Source: Oscillospiraceae bacterium
GTDB lineage: Bacteria; Bacillota; Clostridia; Oscillospirales; Ruminococcaceae
Assembly (NCBI GenBank): GCA_021201135.1
Contig: JAJQGT010000006.1
Span: 347,254-411,253, forward strand
Length of the DNA: 64,000 nucleotides
Direction: 5' to 3'
Under the pieces are notes generated by a model, which made no database searches, had not been told where the DNA came from, and saw nothing but the letters and a program-made list of their open reading frames with translations. The position numbers and the translations under genes are program-made. Positions 16,701 to 25,734 of the stretch are shown here, piece by piece. Within the stretch, counting starts at the first letter, position 1. Every line of letters starts with the position of its first letter.

Positions 16701-17192
16701 CAGCTCCTCGAAGAAGCCATCGCCGCAAGTAAAGGCGAAACCAAGCCGAAAGCATCGGAGGACTGCCTTGTCGACGTTACGATAGATGCGTTTATTCCCG
16801 AGACATATATCGAGTCGCTTAAGGCAAGGCTTGAAGCCTATCGTAAGATTGCTTCCATTCTGACCGTTGAGGATTCGGAAGACGTTATCGACGAGTTTAT
16901 CGACCGCTACGGAGAACCGCCGAAATCGGTTATGGGACTTATAGACGTTGCACTCGTAAGAAATGGTGCGGCGAGACTCGGAATCAAGGAAATAACCCAA
17001 CGAGGAAACAACCTTATCTTCTATGTCACCGAGAACGCTTCGGTAAATTCCATTATGAATCTGACGAAGAAGTTTGCCGGCAGAATCCTTGTAAACGGCT
17101 CCGATGGCGGATATATCCAGCTTACACTTGGGAAGAAAGAACAGCCGCTACAGATGATGAAGGCAGTCGTGGAGACAATGCAAGCAGAATAG
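13740..17192 (+). CDS. mfd: Transcription-repair coupling factor
   Basis: ATP-driven translocase that removes RNA polymerase stalled at DNA damage and recruits UvrA. 1150 residues, full length. Domains in order: UvrB-homology module (about 1-310), the RNA-polymerase-interaction (CarD-like) domain starting near 480 with GDLVVHSLHGIGKFEGI, the two RecA-like translocase lobes with the P-loop GDVGFGKTEVALRAA near 638 and the DEEQ box IIDEEQRFGV near 737, the TRG region, and a C-terminal D7 domain from about 1000. It begins 10 bases after pth and is the last gene of the operon. Confidence 0.97.
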   Translation: MGIFYDAIDRLSFLRELNSAVKSGQLPTSVTGLSSVHKAHAVLSLSQDKPVLVITPDDASAVRMVSDINEMAGREIACQFPARDIILADVDAVSREYEQKRIYALEKIQNGSAKVLVCSAEACLEGTIPPEVLRDMSFTLSPADSVDTGKLSERLIEMGYTRYPQTEGVGQFSIRGSIVDIFPVGMSMPIRLELWGDEIDTVSTFDIESQRRFDTIKSVTISPAKELLISGENLTFEIKELLEKVSGKRSPEIKKHLNQDLDLINSGLMPASLDKYYKQIYGETSTVFDYFEDGVCVICEYSDVLKKAKDVTAQLSEDIKLLYEDGLLFKEMSGFTIEPAVMFQKALKMGCVYLDTFMHGSDVRLKKLISAEAYQSSVWSGDSATLDDEIENYIARGFCMVVLVGSTKAASIVSQDIERSGYKVQRLNDKSVYQEGLVYVGVGCLSGGFEYPTAKFAVITQQKVFTARKRNKKRPDNSERINSISDISKGDLVVHSLHGIGKFEGISSIETNGVTKDYITIKYAGTDVLYVPVTQLDMVSKYVGTGDDENVKLSKLGGTEWAKTRARVKKACKDMADELIKLYAQRQLAKGFAFSEDNVWQTEFEERFEYQETDDQLRSIQEIKSDMQKPVPMDRLLCGDVGFGKTEVALRAAMKCILDGKQCAILVPTTVLAWQHYQTAIRRFEHFDVNIELMSRFRSQKEQKVIARKLERGEIDLVIGTHRLVQNDIRFKDLGLLIIDEEQRFGVAHKEHMKELYPSVDILTLSATPIPRTLNMALSGIRDMSVIEEPPADRYPVQTYVIEYQQGVILQAIHKELRRGGQVYYIHNRIETLDACAYRLQQNLPGAKIGVAHGQMDERELSEIWRQLLEREIDILVCTTIIETGVDVPNVNTLIIEDADRFGLSQLYQLRGRVGRSSRRAYAYFTFRRGKVLSEVAAKRLEAIRELTQFGSGFKIALRDLEIRGVGSILSAKQHGHMEAVGYDMYLQLLEEAIAASKGETKPKASEDCLVDVTIDAFIPETYIESLKARLEAYRKIASILTVEDSEDVIDEFIDRYGEPPKSVMGLIDVALVRNGAARLGIKEITQRGNNLIFYVTENASVNSIMNLTKKFAGRILVNGSDGGYIQLTLGKKEQPLQMMKAVVETMQAE

Positions 17193-17202
17193 TGAGAAAA
17201 GC

Positions 17203-17243
17203 AAAAGAGCCAACGTCACAAATCGTGCCGTTAGCTCTTTTTT
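17203..17243. terminator. Terminator between mfd and the convergent ABC gene
   Basis: Arms AAAGAGCCAACG and CGTTAGCTCTTT (one bulge) with a T-run after the right arm. It lies 10 bases beyond mfd. The flanking A-run also makes it usable by the convergent ABC transporter gene. Confidence 0.85.
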
Positions 17244-17254
17244 GTTGCAAAATT

Positions 17255-20194
17255 TTATTCTGTTCTCAGTGCCTCTACGGGGTCCTTCTTCGCCGCCATA
17301 CTTGACGGAACAAGTCCGGAAATAAGCGTGAGAACCGTGCTTATGACTATGAGTACAACTGCACTCGCCGCAGGAAGCGAAGCCGCAAGGTAAGAAATAC
17401 CTGTGATGCTTTGGAGAATTATGTTTATAGGAATCAGCAACAGGAGAGAAATTATTATTCCCATTGCGCCAGATACAAATCCTTCGATAAGCGTTTCGGC
17501 GTTGAATACTCTTGAGATATCACCCTTTGACGCACCGATTGCACGAAGAATACCGATTTCCTTCGTCCTCTCGAGAACTGAGATGTAGGTTATAACCGCA
17601 ATCATGATTGAGGAAACGATGAGCGAAATAGCTACGAACGCAATCAGGACATAGGAGATGGCGTTGATTATCGTAGTCATCGAGGACATCAGGAGTGCAA
17701 TATAGTCGGTATAGGAAATCTGGTCATCCTCGTCAACACTTTCATTATACTCCTCTATCAAGGTTGAGATTTCGTCCTTGTCTTCAAACGATGCGGCGTA
17801 GATATAGATTGCACTGGGTGAGCCCTGATCGACATAGCCCAGAAGTGACATGTTGTCATCATAGGTCGAATCCGAAAAACCGCTCGGAATATTCTCGTCA
17901 TAAAGCGACTGGTATTCATCGTCGGATAGCTCATATGAATCGAACATTGCGGCAACCTCAGCATCGCTAAGAGCAGAGAGCTGAGTCGAGATGGTCTCGG
18001 CATATTGCTGAGCAACCAAAGCGGAAAGAATCTGGTTTATATATGTGTCCTCTGTAGTGGCATCGAGCGTCGCGATATAAGACCTTATAGACTCTTCATC
18101 CATCTGGGTCTGGCTGACAAATGCCTGTACGAGAAGGTCCTCAATCTGTTCATCGGTCATCGTCGTGCGGTATTGCTCAACAGCTGTGCTTATATAGTCT
18201 TCACTCGGAACGCTTGCAAGCGACAGGTATGCTTCCGCCTTTTCCGAGTCGGTGAGTTCTGAAATCCACTCATCAACTTCGACCTTGATTTCCTCAAGAG
18301 AAAGCTCATCATCTCCGGTTGAGAACTTGAGTCCTGTCAGGACATCGGTCTCGGGATCCTCCATCTGCTCTGTTACGAGATCACTCGACCCGGTTCTTTC
18401 GATGATATATTCAGTCAACGCGCCTGTGTAGCCGATAACTCCACTCATGAAGCTTGATGCAGAGTCTTCACTCTGACGGATGATGCCGACGACTTTAAGC
18501 TTTATAGCGCTGTCGGAATCATAGAGGAACTGAAGACCAGTTTCGGTTTCGGTGGCGTCGATATAGGTGGTTCCGTCTTCGCTGAGCTGGTATTTGTCGC
18601 AGTTCAGGATTACACGGAAATCAAGGTTCATGATGTCTTCATAACTCCATGAGGTCACACCGCTGTCTTCATCGTCTGTCTCTTCACCGCTCATCGCGCT
18701 GATAAGCTCATCGCTCGTGACGAGTCCCATCGCATAGAGCATCATGTCATTGATTTCGTTGTTCGAATCGACAACTATGACAATCTCATCATAGCTTTCT
18801 GGCCAACGTCCCGCTATGACGTCATACTGTTTGGTCATCGACTCGTTTACAATCTCGCCATCCATGCCGCTCAGAAGCTGTTGCCAAGCGTCAAGAGACA
18901 TGTAGCTCGTGAGCGTTGAGCCTGAAATATCAACACCCATACTTGCATAAAGAGAAGTCATCAGGTCAGTTAAGTCCGATTTGACGATTTCACCGTCAGC
19001 ATTCGTGACGTAGACACTCATATCGGTGTCGTACTCATAGCTGTATGCAGAAGCGTAGCTCTTCATCTCTTCCGACGTTTCAAGATATTCCTTGAACTTG
19101 ACGAGGTTGTTTTCTCTCGTCTCGATATTCGTCATCGACTCCATCATGCTTGACATGATACTGCTCTTGTAAACGGCGTCAAGCTCATGCTCTTCTTCGC
19201 TTTCACTGCTTGTCGACATCAGTGATGTCATAAGCTCCGTCATGTCGACCTCGCTTGCACTGATGGTTATCGGATATGACGAAAGTGTGTCCTCCTGAAC
19301 CCTGTCGATATAGTTCTGAACACCCGTAGACACAGCTAAAATCAAAGCAATACCTATTATTCCTATACTACCTGCAAAACAGGTAAGAATTGTTCGCGCC
19401 TTCTTCGTCATGAGGTTGTTAAGAGACAGAGATAGAGCGGTTCCGAAGGACATCGAAGGCTTCTTTTCTTTGCCGACTTTTCTTATTTCATCGGGAGAAG
19501 GCTGAGATTCATCCTCGGTATAAGGATTTGAGTCACTCTGGACCACACCGTCAAGACAACGGACGATTCTTGTGGCGTATTGCTCGGCAAGCTCGGGATT
19601 ATGGGTTACCATTATGACAAGTCGGTCCTTCGAGACCTCCTTCAGAATCTCCATAATCTGAACACTTGTCGTCGAATCGAGTGCACCTGTGGGTTCATCC
19701 GCCATCAGGATTTCGGGGTCGTTGACGAGTGCTCTTGCGATAGCGACACGTTGCATCTGACCGCCGGACATCTGGTTCGGCTTTTTGTTTAACTGGTCCT
19801 CAAGACCTACTTTTTTAAGGGCATCTATAGCCCTCTTTCTGCGCTCAGCCTTGCCGACACCGGTAAGTGTCAGGGCAAGCTCAACGTTTGCGAGAACCGT
19901 CTGATGCGGAATCAGGTTATACGACTGGAAGACGAAGCCAACCGAGTGGTTACGGTAGCTGTCCCAATCGGAATCCTTGAATTTCTTGGTTGAACGGCGG
20001 TTTATGGACAGGTCGCCGGACGTGTATTGGTCGAGTCCGCCGATGATGTTTAAAAGTGTTGTCTTGCCGCAACCGGAAGGTCCTAAGATTGCAACAAATT
20101 CACTTTTCCTGAACTCGATGCTTATGCCTTTCAGAGCATGTATCGTTTCGTCACCGACGAAATAATCCTTTGTGATATTGGTTAGTTTCAGCAT
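17255..20194 (-). CDS. ABC transporter, ATPase fused to FtsX-type permease with large ectodomain
   Basis: 979 residues, resembling the MacB/BceAB type but with ATPase and permease in one chain. The nucleotide-binding domain comes first: Walker A GPSGCGKTT near 36, Q-loop VFQSYNLIP, signature MSGGQMQRVAIARAL near 142, and Walker B MADEPTGALDS near 165. A first membrane helix follows at about 265-292. An extracellular region of roughly 550 residues, rich in Ser, Asp, Glu and Met, fills 293-840. Three more helices close the FtsX domain, including ERTKEIGILRAIGAS. Families of this kind export peptides or lipoproteins, or act as mechanotransmitters. No two-component system or peptide gene is adjacent, so the substrate is unknown. 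It has its own promoter. Confidence 0.88.
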   Translation of the reverse strand: MLKLTNITKDYFVGDETIHALKGISIEFRKSEFVAILGPSGCGKTTLLNIIGGLDQYTSGDLSINRRSTKKFKDSDWDSYRNHSVGFVFQSYNLIPHQTVLANVELALTLTGVGKAERRKRAIDALKKVGLEDQLNKKPNQMSGGQMQRVAIARALVNDPEILMADEPTGALDSTTSVQIMEILKEVSKDRLVIMVTHNPELAEQYATRIVRCLDGVVQSDSNPYTEDESQPSPDEIRKVGKEKKPSMSFGTALSLSLNNLMTKKARTILTCFAGSIGIIGIALILAVSTGVQNYIDRVQEDTLSSYPITISASEVDMTELMTSLMSTSSESEEEHELDAVYKSSIMSSMMESMTNIETRENNLVKFKEYLETSEEMKSYASAYSYEYDTDMSVYVTNADGEIVKSDLTDLMTSLYASMGVDISGSTLTSYMSLDAWQQLLSGMDGEIVNESMTKQYDVIAGRWPESYDEIVIVVDSNNEINDMMLYAMGLVTSDELISAMSGEETDDEDSGVTSWSYEDIMNLDFRVILNCDKYQLSEDGTTYIDATETETGLQFLYDSDSAIKLKVVGIIRQSEDSASSFMSGVIGYTGALTEYIIERTGSSDLVTEQMEDPETDVLTGLKFSTGDDELSLEEIKVEVDEWISELTDSEKAEAYLSLASVPSEDYISTAVEQYRTTMTDEQIEDLLVQAFVSQTQMDEESIRSYIATLDATTEDTYINQILSALVAQQYAETISTQLSALSDAEVAAMFDSYELSDDEYQSLYDENIPSGFSDSTYDDNMSLLGYVDQGSPSAIYIYAASFEDKDEISTLIEEYNESVDEDDQISYTDYIALLMSSMTTIINAISYVLIAFVAISLIVSSIMIAVITYISVLERTKEIGILRAIGASKGDISRVFNAETLIEGFVSGAMGIIISLLLLIPINIILQSITGISYLAASLPAASAVVLIVISTVLTLISGLVPSSMAAKKDPVEALRTE

Positions 20195-20234
20195 TATTAT
20201 ATGTCGCCTTGTTCAAGGCTCTCCTTTCACATAT

Positions 20235-20263
20235 GTAATACCATTGCCCGACAACTTTTTCAA
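20235..20263 (-). promoter_or_regulatory. Sigma-A promoter of the ABC transporter gene
   Basis: On the minus strand TTGAAA (20258-20263), 17 bases, extended TGGTATTAC with the -10 hexamer TATTAC at 20235-20240. It is about 40 bases upstream of the ATG at 20194. Confidence 0.7.
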
Positions 20264-20340
20264 AGGTGTCTTATTATTGATTTTGTCTTAAGGTCTATAA
20301 TATCATCACATGTCGCAAAAGTCAATTAGCCTCGGCTATC

Positions 20341-20384
20341 TTTCAACAGCTTTTCACCGCTGTATCACACTTAAGATGTTGAAA
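20341..20384. repeat. Inverted repeat upstream of the ABC promoter
   Basis: Arms TTTCAACA (20341-20348) and TGTTGAAA (20377-20384) with a smaller CAGC/GCTG hairpin starting inside. It lies between the ABC promoter and the terminator of the 67-residue gene. It could be an operator, or the base of a hairpin. No function can be assigned. Confidence 0.35.
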
Positions 20385-20391
20385 GCCCGTT

Positions 20392-20420
20392 AAAAAAGCC
20401 GGCGTGATTGCCGGCTTCTT
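20392..20420 (-). terminator. Intrinsic terminator of the GH27 operon
   Basis: Minus strand AAGCCGGC, a 5-6 base loop, GCCGGCTT followed by T-run. It lies just after the stop codon of the 67-residue zinc-ribbon gene. Confidence 0.85.
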
Positions 20421-20426
20421 ATTAAC

Positions 20427-20630
20427 TTATCTGAACAAAAGGCATGTGCCGCTTTCGCGATAATACCTGATTTTTGCTTCTATTGCCGCACGGCTTACCC
20501 CCAGATACTCCGCCAGGCAGTCGATGCACAGAAACTCGTCTGCACACCTGAGTACAAGCTTACGATAAATCGCTATGTCGTCGCCTTCGAGCTTGTGTCC
20601 GCACTGACGGCAGGTTTCGTAATTCGCCAT
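20427..20630 (-). CDS. Small zinc-ribbon protein coupled to alpha-galactosidase
   Basis: 67 residues, with no family I can name. It holds CRQCGH at 8-13 and CIDC near 35-38, so a four-cysteine metal site is likely, followed by a helical segment containing EYLGVSRAAIEAKIRYYRES that resembles a short helix-turn-helix. There is no signal peptide. Its ATG shares one base with the stop codon of the GH27 gene (TGATG), so translation is coupled. It ends just before the terminator. A regulatory or nucleic-acid-binding role is possible but not shown. Confidence 0.65.
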   Translation of the reverse strand: MANYETCRQCGHKLEGDDIAIYRKLVLRCADEFLCIDCLAEYLGVSRAAIEAKIRYYRESGTCLLFR

Positions 20631-21790
20631 CAGAGCTTGACGAGCTTAGCTCTCAGAATAAGGCAATCGTGAGCCTCAACATCGGCTGTGAATCTTTCGG
20701 CATAGGTGCCGATTGTTTCATGCTTCCAACAATCGTACATTTCGAAGCCGTAGCCCGCAGAGGACGGAAGTCCCATATCCCAGAACGGGAAGGAAGCCGC
20801 TCTGCCGAACTTGTCGCCGAAGTTGAAGAGACCGATTGCATAATCGCCGTTCTCAAGGGACTTGACAAGAATCTTGACCTGACCGTCGTCCCATCCCGAA
20901 GAATCGAGGACATACGCTCCCCTGCCTTCGGGGTCCTGATTGATGGCGATAACGTCCTTATTCATGAGGATTTCCTTGGTGGCATCGCTCATATTTCTGA
21001 TGTCACAACCAATCATCAAGGGAGAATTCATCATCGCCCAGAGTGAGAAGTGGGTCTTGTATTCGGTATCGGTGCAACCGAAGCCGCCGTCGCCGATGAA
21101 ATCATTATTCGAGCCGCCGTGCATTCCGACAACGAGCATATCGATATCATTCCAACAGTAAACACCCTGCTGGCTCTGTCTGCCAAACTGGGATTTTGCG
21201 AGGTTTACGATGGAGTTCCAGCTGTCCTGAATGTCGCCGGTTGAGCGGAACATCTGGGCACCGGTTTCCTTGATCCATGAGTAGACGTCGTCCTGACCCC
21301 AGTTACATGCCGAGAAGAGAATATCTCTTCCGCAGTTGCGGAGTGCCATTCCCATTCTCTTGTAAAGAAGCTCGCCGGGGATTCCCTTCGGCTTGAAGCA
21401 ATAGTCATATTTGAGGAAGTCAACGCCCCACTCTGCAAAGGTGTTTGCGTCGACAAATTCATGCTCGAAGGATGCGGGATAAGCCGCACAGGTGTGGGTT
21501 CCCGAGCAGGAATACATGCCGAATTTGAGCCCTTTCGAATGAATGTAGTCGGCAAGATACTTCATTCCGTGTGGGAACTTTTCGGGGTCGGCAACGAGCT
21601 TGCCGTTTTCATCTCTTTCTTTTTTGGACCAGCAATCGTCGATAACTATGTATTCATAGCCGCAATCTTTAAGCCCCGTTGCGACCATTTCGTCAGCCGC
21701 CTGCATAACAAGCTCTTCATTGATGTTCCATGTGAAGGTATTCCATGAGTTCCAACCCATCGGCGGAGTACGTCCCAGATTCTTTGGCAT
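20630..21790 (-). CDS. Alpha-galactosidase, GH27 family, no signal peptide
   Basis: Probably removes alpha-1,6-galactose from galactomannan or raffinose-type oligosaccharides. 386 residues. The GH27 signature TPPMGWNSWNTF starts near residue 8, with the substrate pocket YIVIDDCW. The catalytic nucleophile is the Asp in FLKYDYC near 128, and the acid/base is in CWNDIDML near 215; the usual sequence there is NDPDML, so Pro is replaced by Ile. The C-terminal beta-sandwich is present. The lack of a secretion signal points to cytoplasmic hydrolysis of imported sugars. The start at 21790 has AAAGG 8-9 bases upstream. It is the first gene of a two-gene unit and has its own promoter. Confidence 0.92.
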   Translation of the reverse strand: MPKNLGRTPPMGWNSWNTFTWNINEELVMQAADEMVATGLKDCGYEYIVIDDCWSKKERDENGKLVADPEKFPHGMKYLADYIHSKGLKFGMYSCSGTHTCAAYPASFEHEFVDANTFAEWGVDFLKYDYCFKPKGIPGELLYKRMGMALRNCGRDILFSACNWGQDDVYSWIKETGAQMFRSTGDIQDSWNSIVNLAKSQFGRQSQQGVYCWNDIDMLVVGMHGGSNNDFIGDGGFGCTDTEYKTHFSLWAMMNSPLMIGCDIRNMSDATKEILMNKDVIAINQDPEGRGAYVLDSSGWDDGQVKILVKSLENGDYAIGLFNFGDKFGRAASFPFWDMGLPSSAGYGFEMYDCWKHETIGTYAERFTADVEAHDCLILRAKLVKL

Positions 21791-21898
21791 ATAATCTTTT
21801 CCTTTCAGATGCAAATATGAATTTATTAACCATCAAGGCTTTGCAACCGTTTTCGGGAAATTATCCGAAAAAACGCACAGCAAGCCTTTTATATTAAG

Positions 21899-21927
21899 AT
21901 TATAACTCATACGGCATTGATTGTAAA
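21899..21927 (-). promoter_or_regulatory. Sigma-A promoter of the GH27 gene
   Basis: On the minus strand TTTACA (21922-21927), 17 bases, TATAAT (21899-21904). The leader to the ATG is about 100 bases. Confidence 0.75.
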
Positions 21928-21979
21928 TATAAATATATGATACGGATTGGTGTACTTCCACACAATACAGCCGTCAACT

Positions 21980-23161
21980 TCATCCGTTCCAGTAATCCTT
22001 GAGCTTATCAAAGAAGCCTTTTCTCGAAGCCGAGTTCTTATCCTCAAGAGAATCATCGAACGCCTTCAGCAAATCAGCCTGTTTCTTATTCAAATTCTTC
22101 GGGACTTCGACTTTAACGGTTACATACTGGTCGCCACGATCATTCTTGTAAAGGCGTTTGACGCCCTTGCCACGAAGTCTGAATACGGTGCCGGTCTGAG
22201 TTCCGGCGGGAACTGTATACTTAACGTTGCCGTCGATGGTAGGAACGGTTATTTCGTTGCCCAGAACAGCTTGCATGTATGAAATCGGAACTTCGGTATA
22301 GATGTCGTAGCCTTCACGCTCGAAAAGCTCATCCTCGGTGACGTTGATCTTTATATTGAGGTCACCGAAGCCTCCGCCGTTTACGCCGCAGTTTCCGGCT
22401 CCCGGAACGCGAAGCGTCTGACCGTCGTCGATTCCGGCAGGAATCTCAACCTCGCGTGAAAGGGTCGAACGGACTCTGCCCTGCCCCTGACAGGTTGTGC
22501 AAGCTTCTCTTATAATCTTTCCTCTGCCCCCGCACCTCGAACAGGTCTGTGTTGACTGGAAGGTGCCGAAAGCGGTTCTCTGATTTATTCTTACCGTTCC
22601 CGTGCCGTGGCAATCGGGGCAGGTTTCCGGCTGTGCACCGCCCTTGGCTCCGGTGCCCTTGCAATCGGGACAGGTATCATAACGTGAAACTCTTACATTC
22701 TTCTTGGTGCCCTTGCAAGCTTCCATGAAACTTATTGTCATTTCCTGACGCAGATCCTGACCACGCTTGGGGGCATTCGCATTCGAAGCACTCGAACGGG
22801 TTGAACCGCCGCCGAAGAAAGCGTCGAAGATATCGCCCATATCGGCACCGAATCCGCCAAAGCCTCCTCCGAAGCCGCCGGTACCGCCGTAAGAGCCGTA
22901 CGCTCCGCCGCCCTGACCGGCTCCATAGCTCGGGTCTACTCCGGCAAAACCGAACTGGTCATACTTCTGCCTCTTGTCCTTGTCGGAAAGAACCTCGTAT
23001 GCCTCGTTGACCTCTTTGAATTTAGCCTCGGCTTCCTTATCGTTCGGGTGAAGGTCGGGATGATATTTCTTTGCGAGGGTTCTGTAGGCATGCTTGAGCT
23101 CATCGTCCGACGCGCCCTTCTGCACACCCAAGACCTCGTAATAATCTCTTTTATCCGCCAT
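21980..23161 (-). CDS. dnaJ: Chaperone DnaJ (Hsp40)
   Basis: Co-chaperone that delivers clients to DnaK and stimulates its ATPase. 393 residues, complete type I architecture: J domain with HPD (YHPDLHP) at 1-70, a long Gly/Tyr/Phe-rich linker (about 75-125), four CxxCxGxG zinc motifs ([24 protein letters not shown] and CTTCQGQG), and the C-terminal substrate-binding beta domains. It is the last gene of the hrcA operon, 79 bases after dnaK, with a strong hairpin between them. Confidence 0.97.
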   Translation of the reverse strand: MADKRDYYEVLGVQKGASDDELKHAYRTLAKKYHPDLHPNDKEAEAKFKEVNEAYEVLSDKDKRQKYDQFGFAGVDPSYGAGQGGGAYGSYGGTGGFGGGFGGFGADMGDIFDAFFGGGSTRSSASNANAPKRGQDLRQEMTISFMEACKGTKKNVRVSRYDTCPDCKGTGAKGGAQPETCPDCHGTGTVRINQRTAFGTFQSTQTCSRCGGRGKIIREACTTCQGQGRVRSTLSREVEIPAGIDDGQTLRVPGAGNCGVNGGGFGDLNIKINVTEDELFEREGYDIYTEVPISYMQAVLGNEITVPTIDGNVKYTVPAGTQTGTVFRLRGKGVKRLYKNDRGDQYVTVKVEVPKNLNKKQADLLKAFDDSLEDKNSASRKGFFDKLKDYWNG

Positions 23162-23185
23162 AATTTACTCCCATATTGAAAGTTT

Positions 23186-23221
23186 GCCAATCCGCCGCGC
23201 CATGAAGCTCGGCGGATTGGC
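23186..23221 (-). other. Perfect 12-bp hairpin between dnaK and dnaJ
   Basis: Arms GCCAATCCGCCG and CGGCGGATTGGC pair perfectly around a 12-base loop. On the minus strand there is no T-run after it, so it is not a classical terminator. It probably stabilises the dnaK message or marks a processing site that lowers dnaJ expression. Confidence 0.6.
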
Positions 23222-23240
23222 TTTATTTTGTCTGTCTGAA

Positions 23241-25073
23241 TCAGTCGGCGTCGGTAAAGTCGGCATCGACTACGTTGTCGTCTCCGCCATTATTGCCACC
23301 GTTATCGTCAGGTCCCTGCTGATTCTGCTGTTCTGCGGCAGCGGCAGAGTATACCTTTGTGGCTATATTCTGAATCGACTGCTCGAGCTCCTTCTCCTTG
23401 GACTTGATAGCTTCCATGTCGGTGCCCTTGAGAGCTTCCTCGAGAGCAGAAATCTTGGCTTCGCAATCGGACTTATCACTAGCGTCAACCTTGTCGCCGA
23501 ATTCCTCGAGGGACTTCTTACACTGGAAGACCATTTGGTCAGCCTGATTTCTTGTGTCGACATCCTCACGCTTCTTCTTGTCCTCTGCGGCGAACTGCTC
23601 GGCTTCCTTGACAGCCTTGTCGATATCGTCCTTGGACATGTTGGTGGAGGAAGTGATTGTAATCTTCTGCTGTTTGCCGGTGCCGAGATCCTTTGCAGAT
23701 ACGTTTACGATACCGTTGGCATCGATGTCGAAGGTTACCTCAATCTGAGGGATTCCTCTCGGAGCGGGAGCGATACCGTCGAGGCGGAACATACCGAGCT
23801 GTTTGTTATCCTTGGCGAATTCTCTTTCACCCTGAAGGATGTTGATATCAACTGCGGACTGATTGTCTGCCGCGGTGGAGAATACCTGAGACTTGGAAAC
23901 AGGGATAGTGGTGTTTCTGTCGATAATCTTGGTGCAGATACCGCCCATGGTCTCAAGACCGAGTGAAAGCGGGGTTACATCAAGAAGGAGAAGACCTTCC
24001 TTGACGTCGCCGCCGAGGATACCGCCCTGAAGTGCGGCACCGAGAGCAACGCACTCATCGGGGTTGATTCCCTTGAACGGCTCCTTGCCGGTAATCTTTC
24101 TTACTGTATCTACGACTGCGGGGATTCTTGAAGAACCGCCGACCATGAGAACCTTATTGATATCATTGGTCGAAAGTCCGCTGTCGGAAAGTGCCTGCTT
24201 AACCGGTCCTACTGTAGCCTCAACGAGATCAGCGGTGATTTCGTTGAACTTGGCTCTTGTGAGAGTGTAGTCGAGATGCTTGGGTCCTGTTGCATCAGCT
24301 GTGATGAACGGAAGGTTGATGTTGGAGGAAGCAACGTTCGAAAGCTCAATCTTAGCCTTTTCAGCGGCTTCCTTGAGTCTCTGCATCGCCATCTTGTCGT
24401 TAGAAAGGTCAATGCCATCCGACTTCTTGAATTCGCTTACGAGAAGGTCAATGATTCTCTGGTCGAAGTCATCGCCGCCGAGGTGGTTATTACCTGCTGT
24501 TGCCAATACTTCGGTTACGCCCTCGCCCATCTCGATGATGGAGACATCGAAGGTGCCGCCGCCGAGGTCATATACCATAACCTTCTGGCTTTCTTCCTTG
24601 TCGATTCCGTAGGAAAGAGCCGCGGCTGTAGGCTCGTTGATGATTCTCTTGACGTTAAGACCGGCAATCTGTCCTGCGTCCTTGGTTGCCTGACGCTGGG
24701 AGTCGGTGAAGTAAGCCGGAACGGTGATAACCGCATCGGTTACCTTCTCGCCAAGGTAAGCTTCAGCATCCTGCTTCAGCTTCTGGAGAATCATTGCGGA
24801 AATCTCCTGAGGAGTGTAGCTCTTGCCGCCCATCTGAGCCTTGTAATCGGAGCCCATATGGCGCTTGATTGAAATTACGGTGTTGTCATAATTGACAACT
24901 GCCTGTCTCTTGGCAACCTGACCTACGAGTCTGTCGCCGTTCTTTGATACTCCAACAACAGAAGGAGTTGTTCTTGCACCTTCACTGTTGGGGATTACTA
25001 CTGCCTCGCCGCCTTCAACAACAGCTACGCATGAATTGGTTGTACCAAGGTCTATACCTATGATTTTTGACAT
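23241..25073 (-). CDS. dnaK: Chaperone DnaK (Hsp70)
   Basis: ATP-driven folding chaperone, 610 residues. The N-terminal ATPase domain starts with [18 protein letters not shown] and has [13 protein letters not shown] and the later [11 protein letters not shown]. The linker and substrate-binding domain begin near 385 ([14 protein letters not shown]). The C-terminal lid ends in a Gly/Asn/Asp-rich tail ([15 protein letters not shown]), the usual form in Gram-positives. The ATG at 25073 is preceded by AAGGAGAG. It lies between grpE and dnaJ in the CIRCE-regulated operon. Confidence 0.98.
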   Translation of the reverse strand: MSKIIGIDLGTTNSCVAVVEGGEAVVIPNSEGARTTPSVVGVSKNGDRLVGQVAKRQAVVNYDNTVISIKRHMGSDYKAQMGGKSYTPQEISAMILQKLKQDAEAYLGEKVTDAVITVPAYFTDSQRQATKDAGQIAGLNVKRIINEPTAAALSYGIDKEESQKVMVYDLGGGTFDVSIIEMGEGVTEVLATAGNNHLGGDDFDQRIIDLLVSEFKKSDGIDLSNDKMAMQRLKEAAEKAKIELSNVASSNINLPFITADATGPKHLDYTLTRAKFNEITADLVEATVGPVKQALSDSGLSTNDINKVLMVGGSSRIPAVVDTVRKITGKEPFKGINPDECVALGAALQGGILGGDVKEGLLLLDVTPLSLGLETMGGICTKIIDRNTTIPVSKSQVFSTAADNQSAVDINILQGEREFAKDNKQLGMFRLDGIAPAPRGIPQIEVTFDIDANGIVNVSAKDLGTGKQQKITITSSTNMSKDDIDKAVKEAEQFAAEDKKKREDVDTRNQADQMVFQCKKSLEEFGDKVDASDKSDCEAKISALEEALKGTDMEAIKSKEKELEQSIQNIATKVYSAAAAEQQNQQGPDDNGGNNGGDDNVVDADFTDAD

Positions 25074-25128
25074 ATAAATCTCTCCTTATTAAGTATGATA
25101 AATTTGGATTTTTCTTGTTTTATTCGGA

Positions 25129-25734
25129 CTAACAGTTTGCAACAGCGACCATTGCGGGTCTTATGACCTTATCACCACGCTTGTAGCCCTTCTGATAAAC
25201 TTCGGCAACGACATTGTCGCCAAGGTTTTCATCAATTATCTGAGTTACGGCATCCTCTAATTGAGGGTCGAACTCCTCCCCTTTCGGGTCAATTACCTCA
25301 ACTCCGAGCTTTTTGAAAGCATCTGAAAGCTGATTCTGAATCATCATGACGCCCGACTTGTATTTCTCGTCGGTCGTCTCGGCAGTAGCGGCACGCTCGA
25401 AGTTATCCGCCATCGGAAGGAATTCCTTTATTGCGGTAACCATTGCGTCGGGATAAATATCCGCCTTTTCCTTCTGAGTACGCTTTCTGAAATTGTCGTA
25501 CTCGGCGGCAAGTCTCTGATACTTATCCGTGAGGTCCGCAAGCTCTTTTATTATTTCTTCGTTCTCTTTCTTCAAGAGTGTGAGCTCGTCGTCCTCGGGA
25601 GCTTCTTCGACTGCCTCGGAATTTTCAGCTTCGGAAGCTTCATCCGTGGCTTCAGCATCTTCCACTACTTCGGAATTCTCCTCTTTTTCAGGAGTCTCCT
25701 CTGTCTTCTCGTCTTTTATATCTTCATTACTCAT
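25129..25734 (-). CDS. grpE: Nucleotide exchange factor GrpE
   Basis: Releases ADP from DnaK. 201 residues. The first 60 are very acidic (Glu/Asp/Ala-rich, disordered), followed by the long coiled-coil of GrpE (LTDKYQRLAAEYDNFRKRTQ near 90) and the C-terminal beta domain ending in VYQKGYKRGDKVIRPAMV. It overlaps the end of hrcA by eight bases. The acidic N-terminus is longer than in E. coli and is a common Gram-positive variation. Confidence 0.96.
   Translation of the reverse strand: MSNEDIKDEKTEETPEKEENSEVVEDAEATDEASEAENSEAVEEAPEDDELTLLKKENEEIIKELADLTDKYQRLAAEYDNFRKRTQKEKADIYPDAMVTAIKEFLPMADNFERAATAETTDEKYKSGVMMIQNQLSDAFKKLGVEVIDPKGEEFDPQLEDAVTQIIDENLGDNVVAEVYQKGYKRGDKVIRPAMVAVANC

Noticed and set aside
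23184-24872. Long plus-strand frames opposite dnaK
   Set aside because: dnaK is certain, and the antisense products have no recognisable domain. Their length follows from codon bias.
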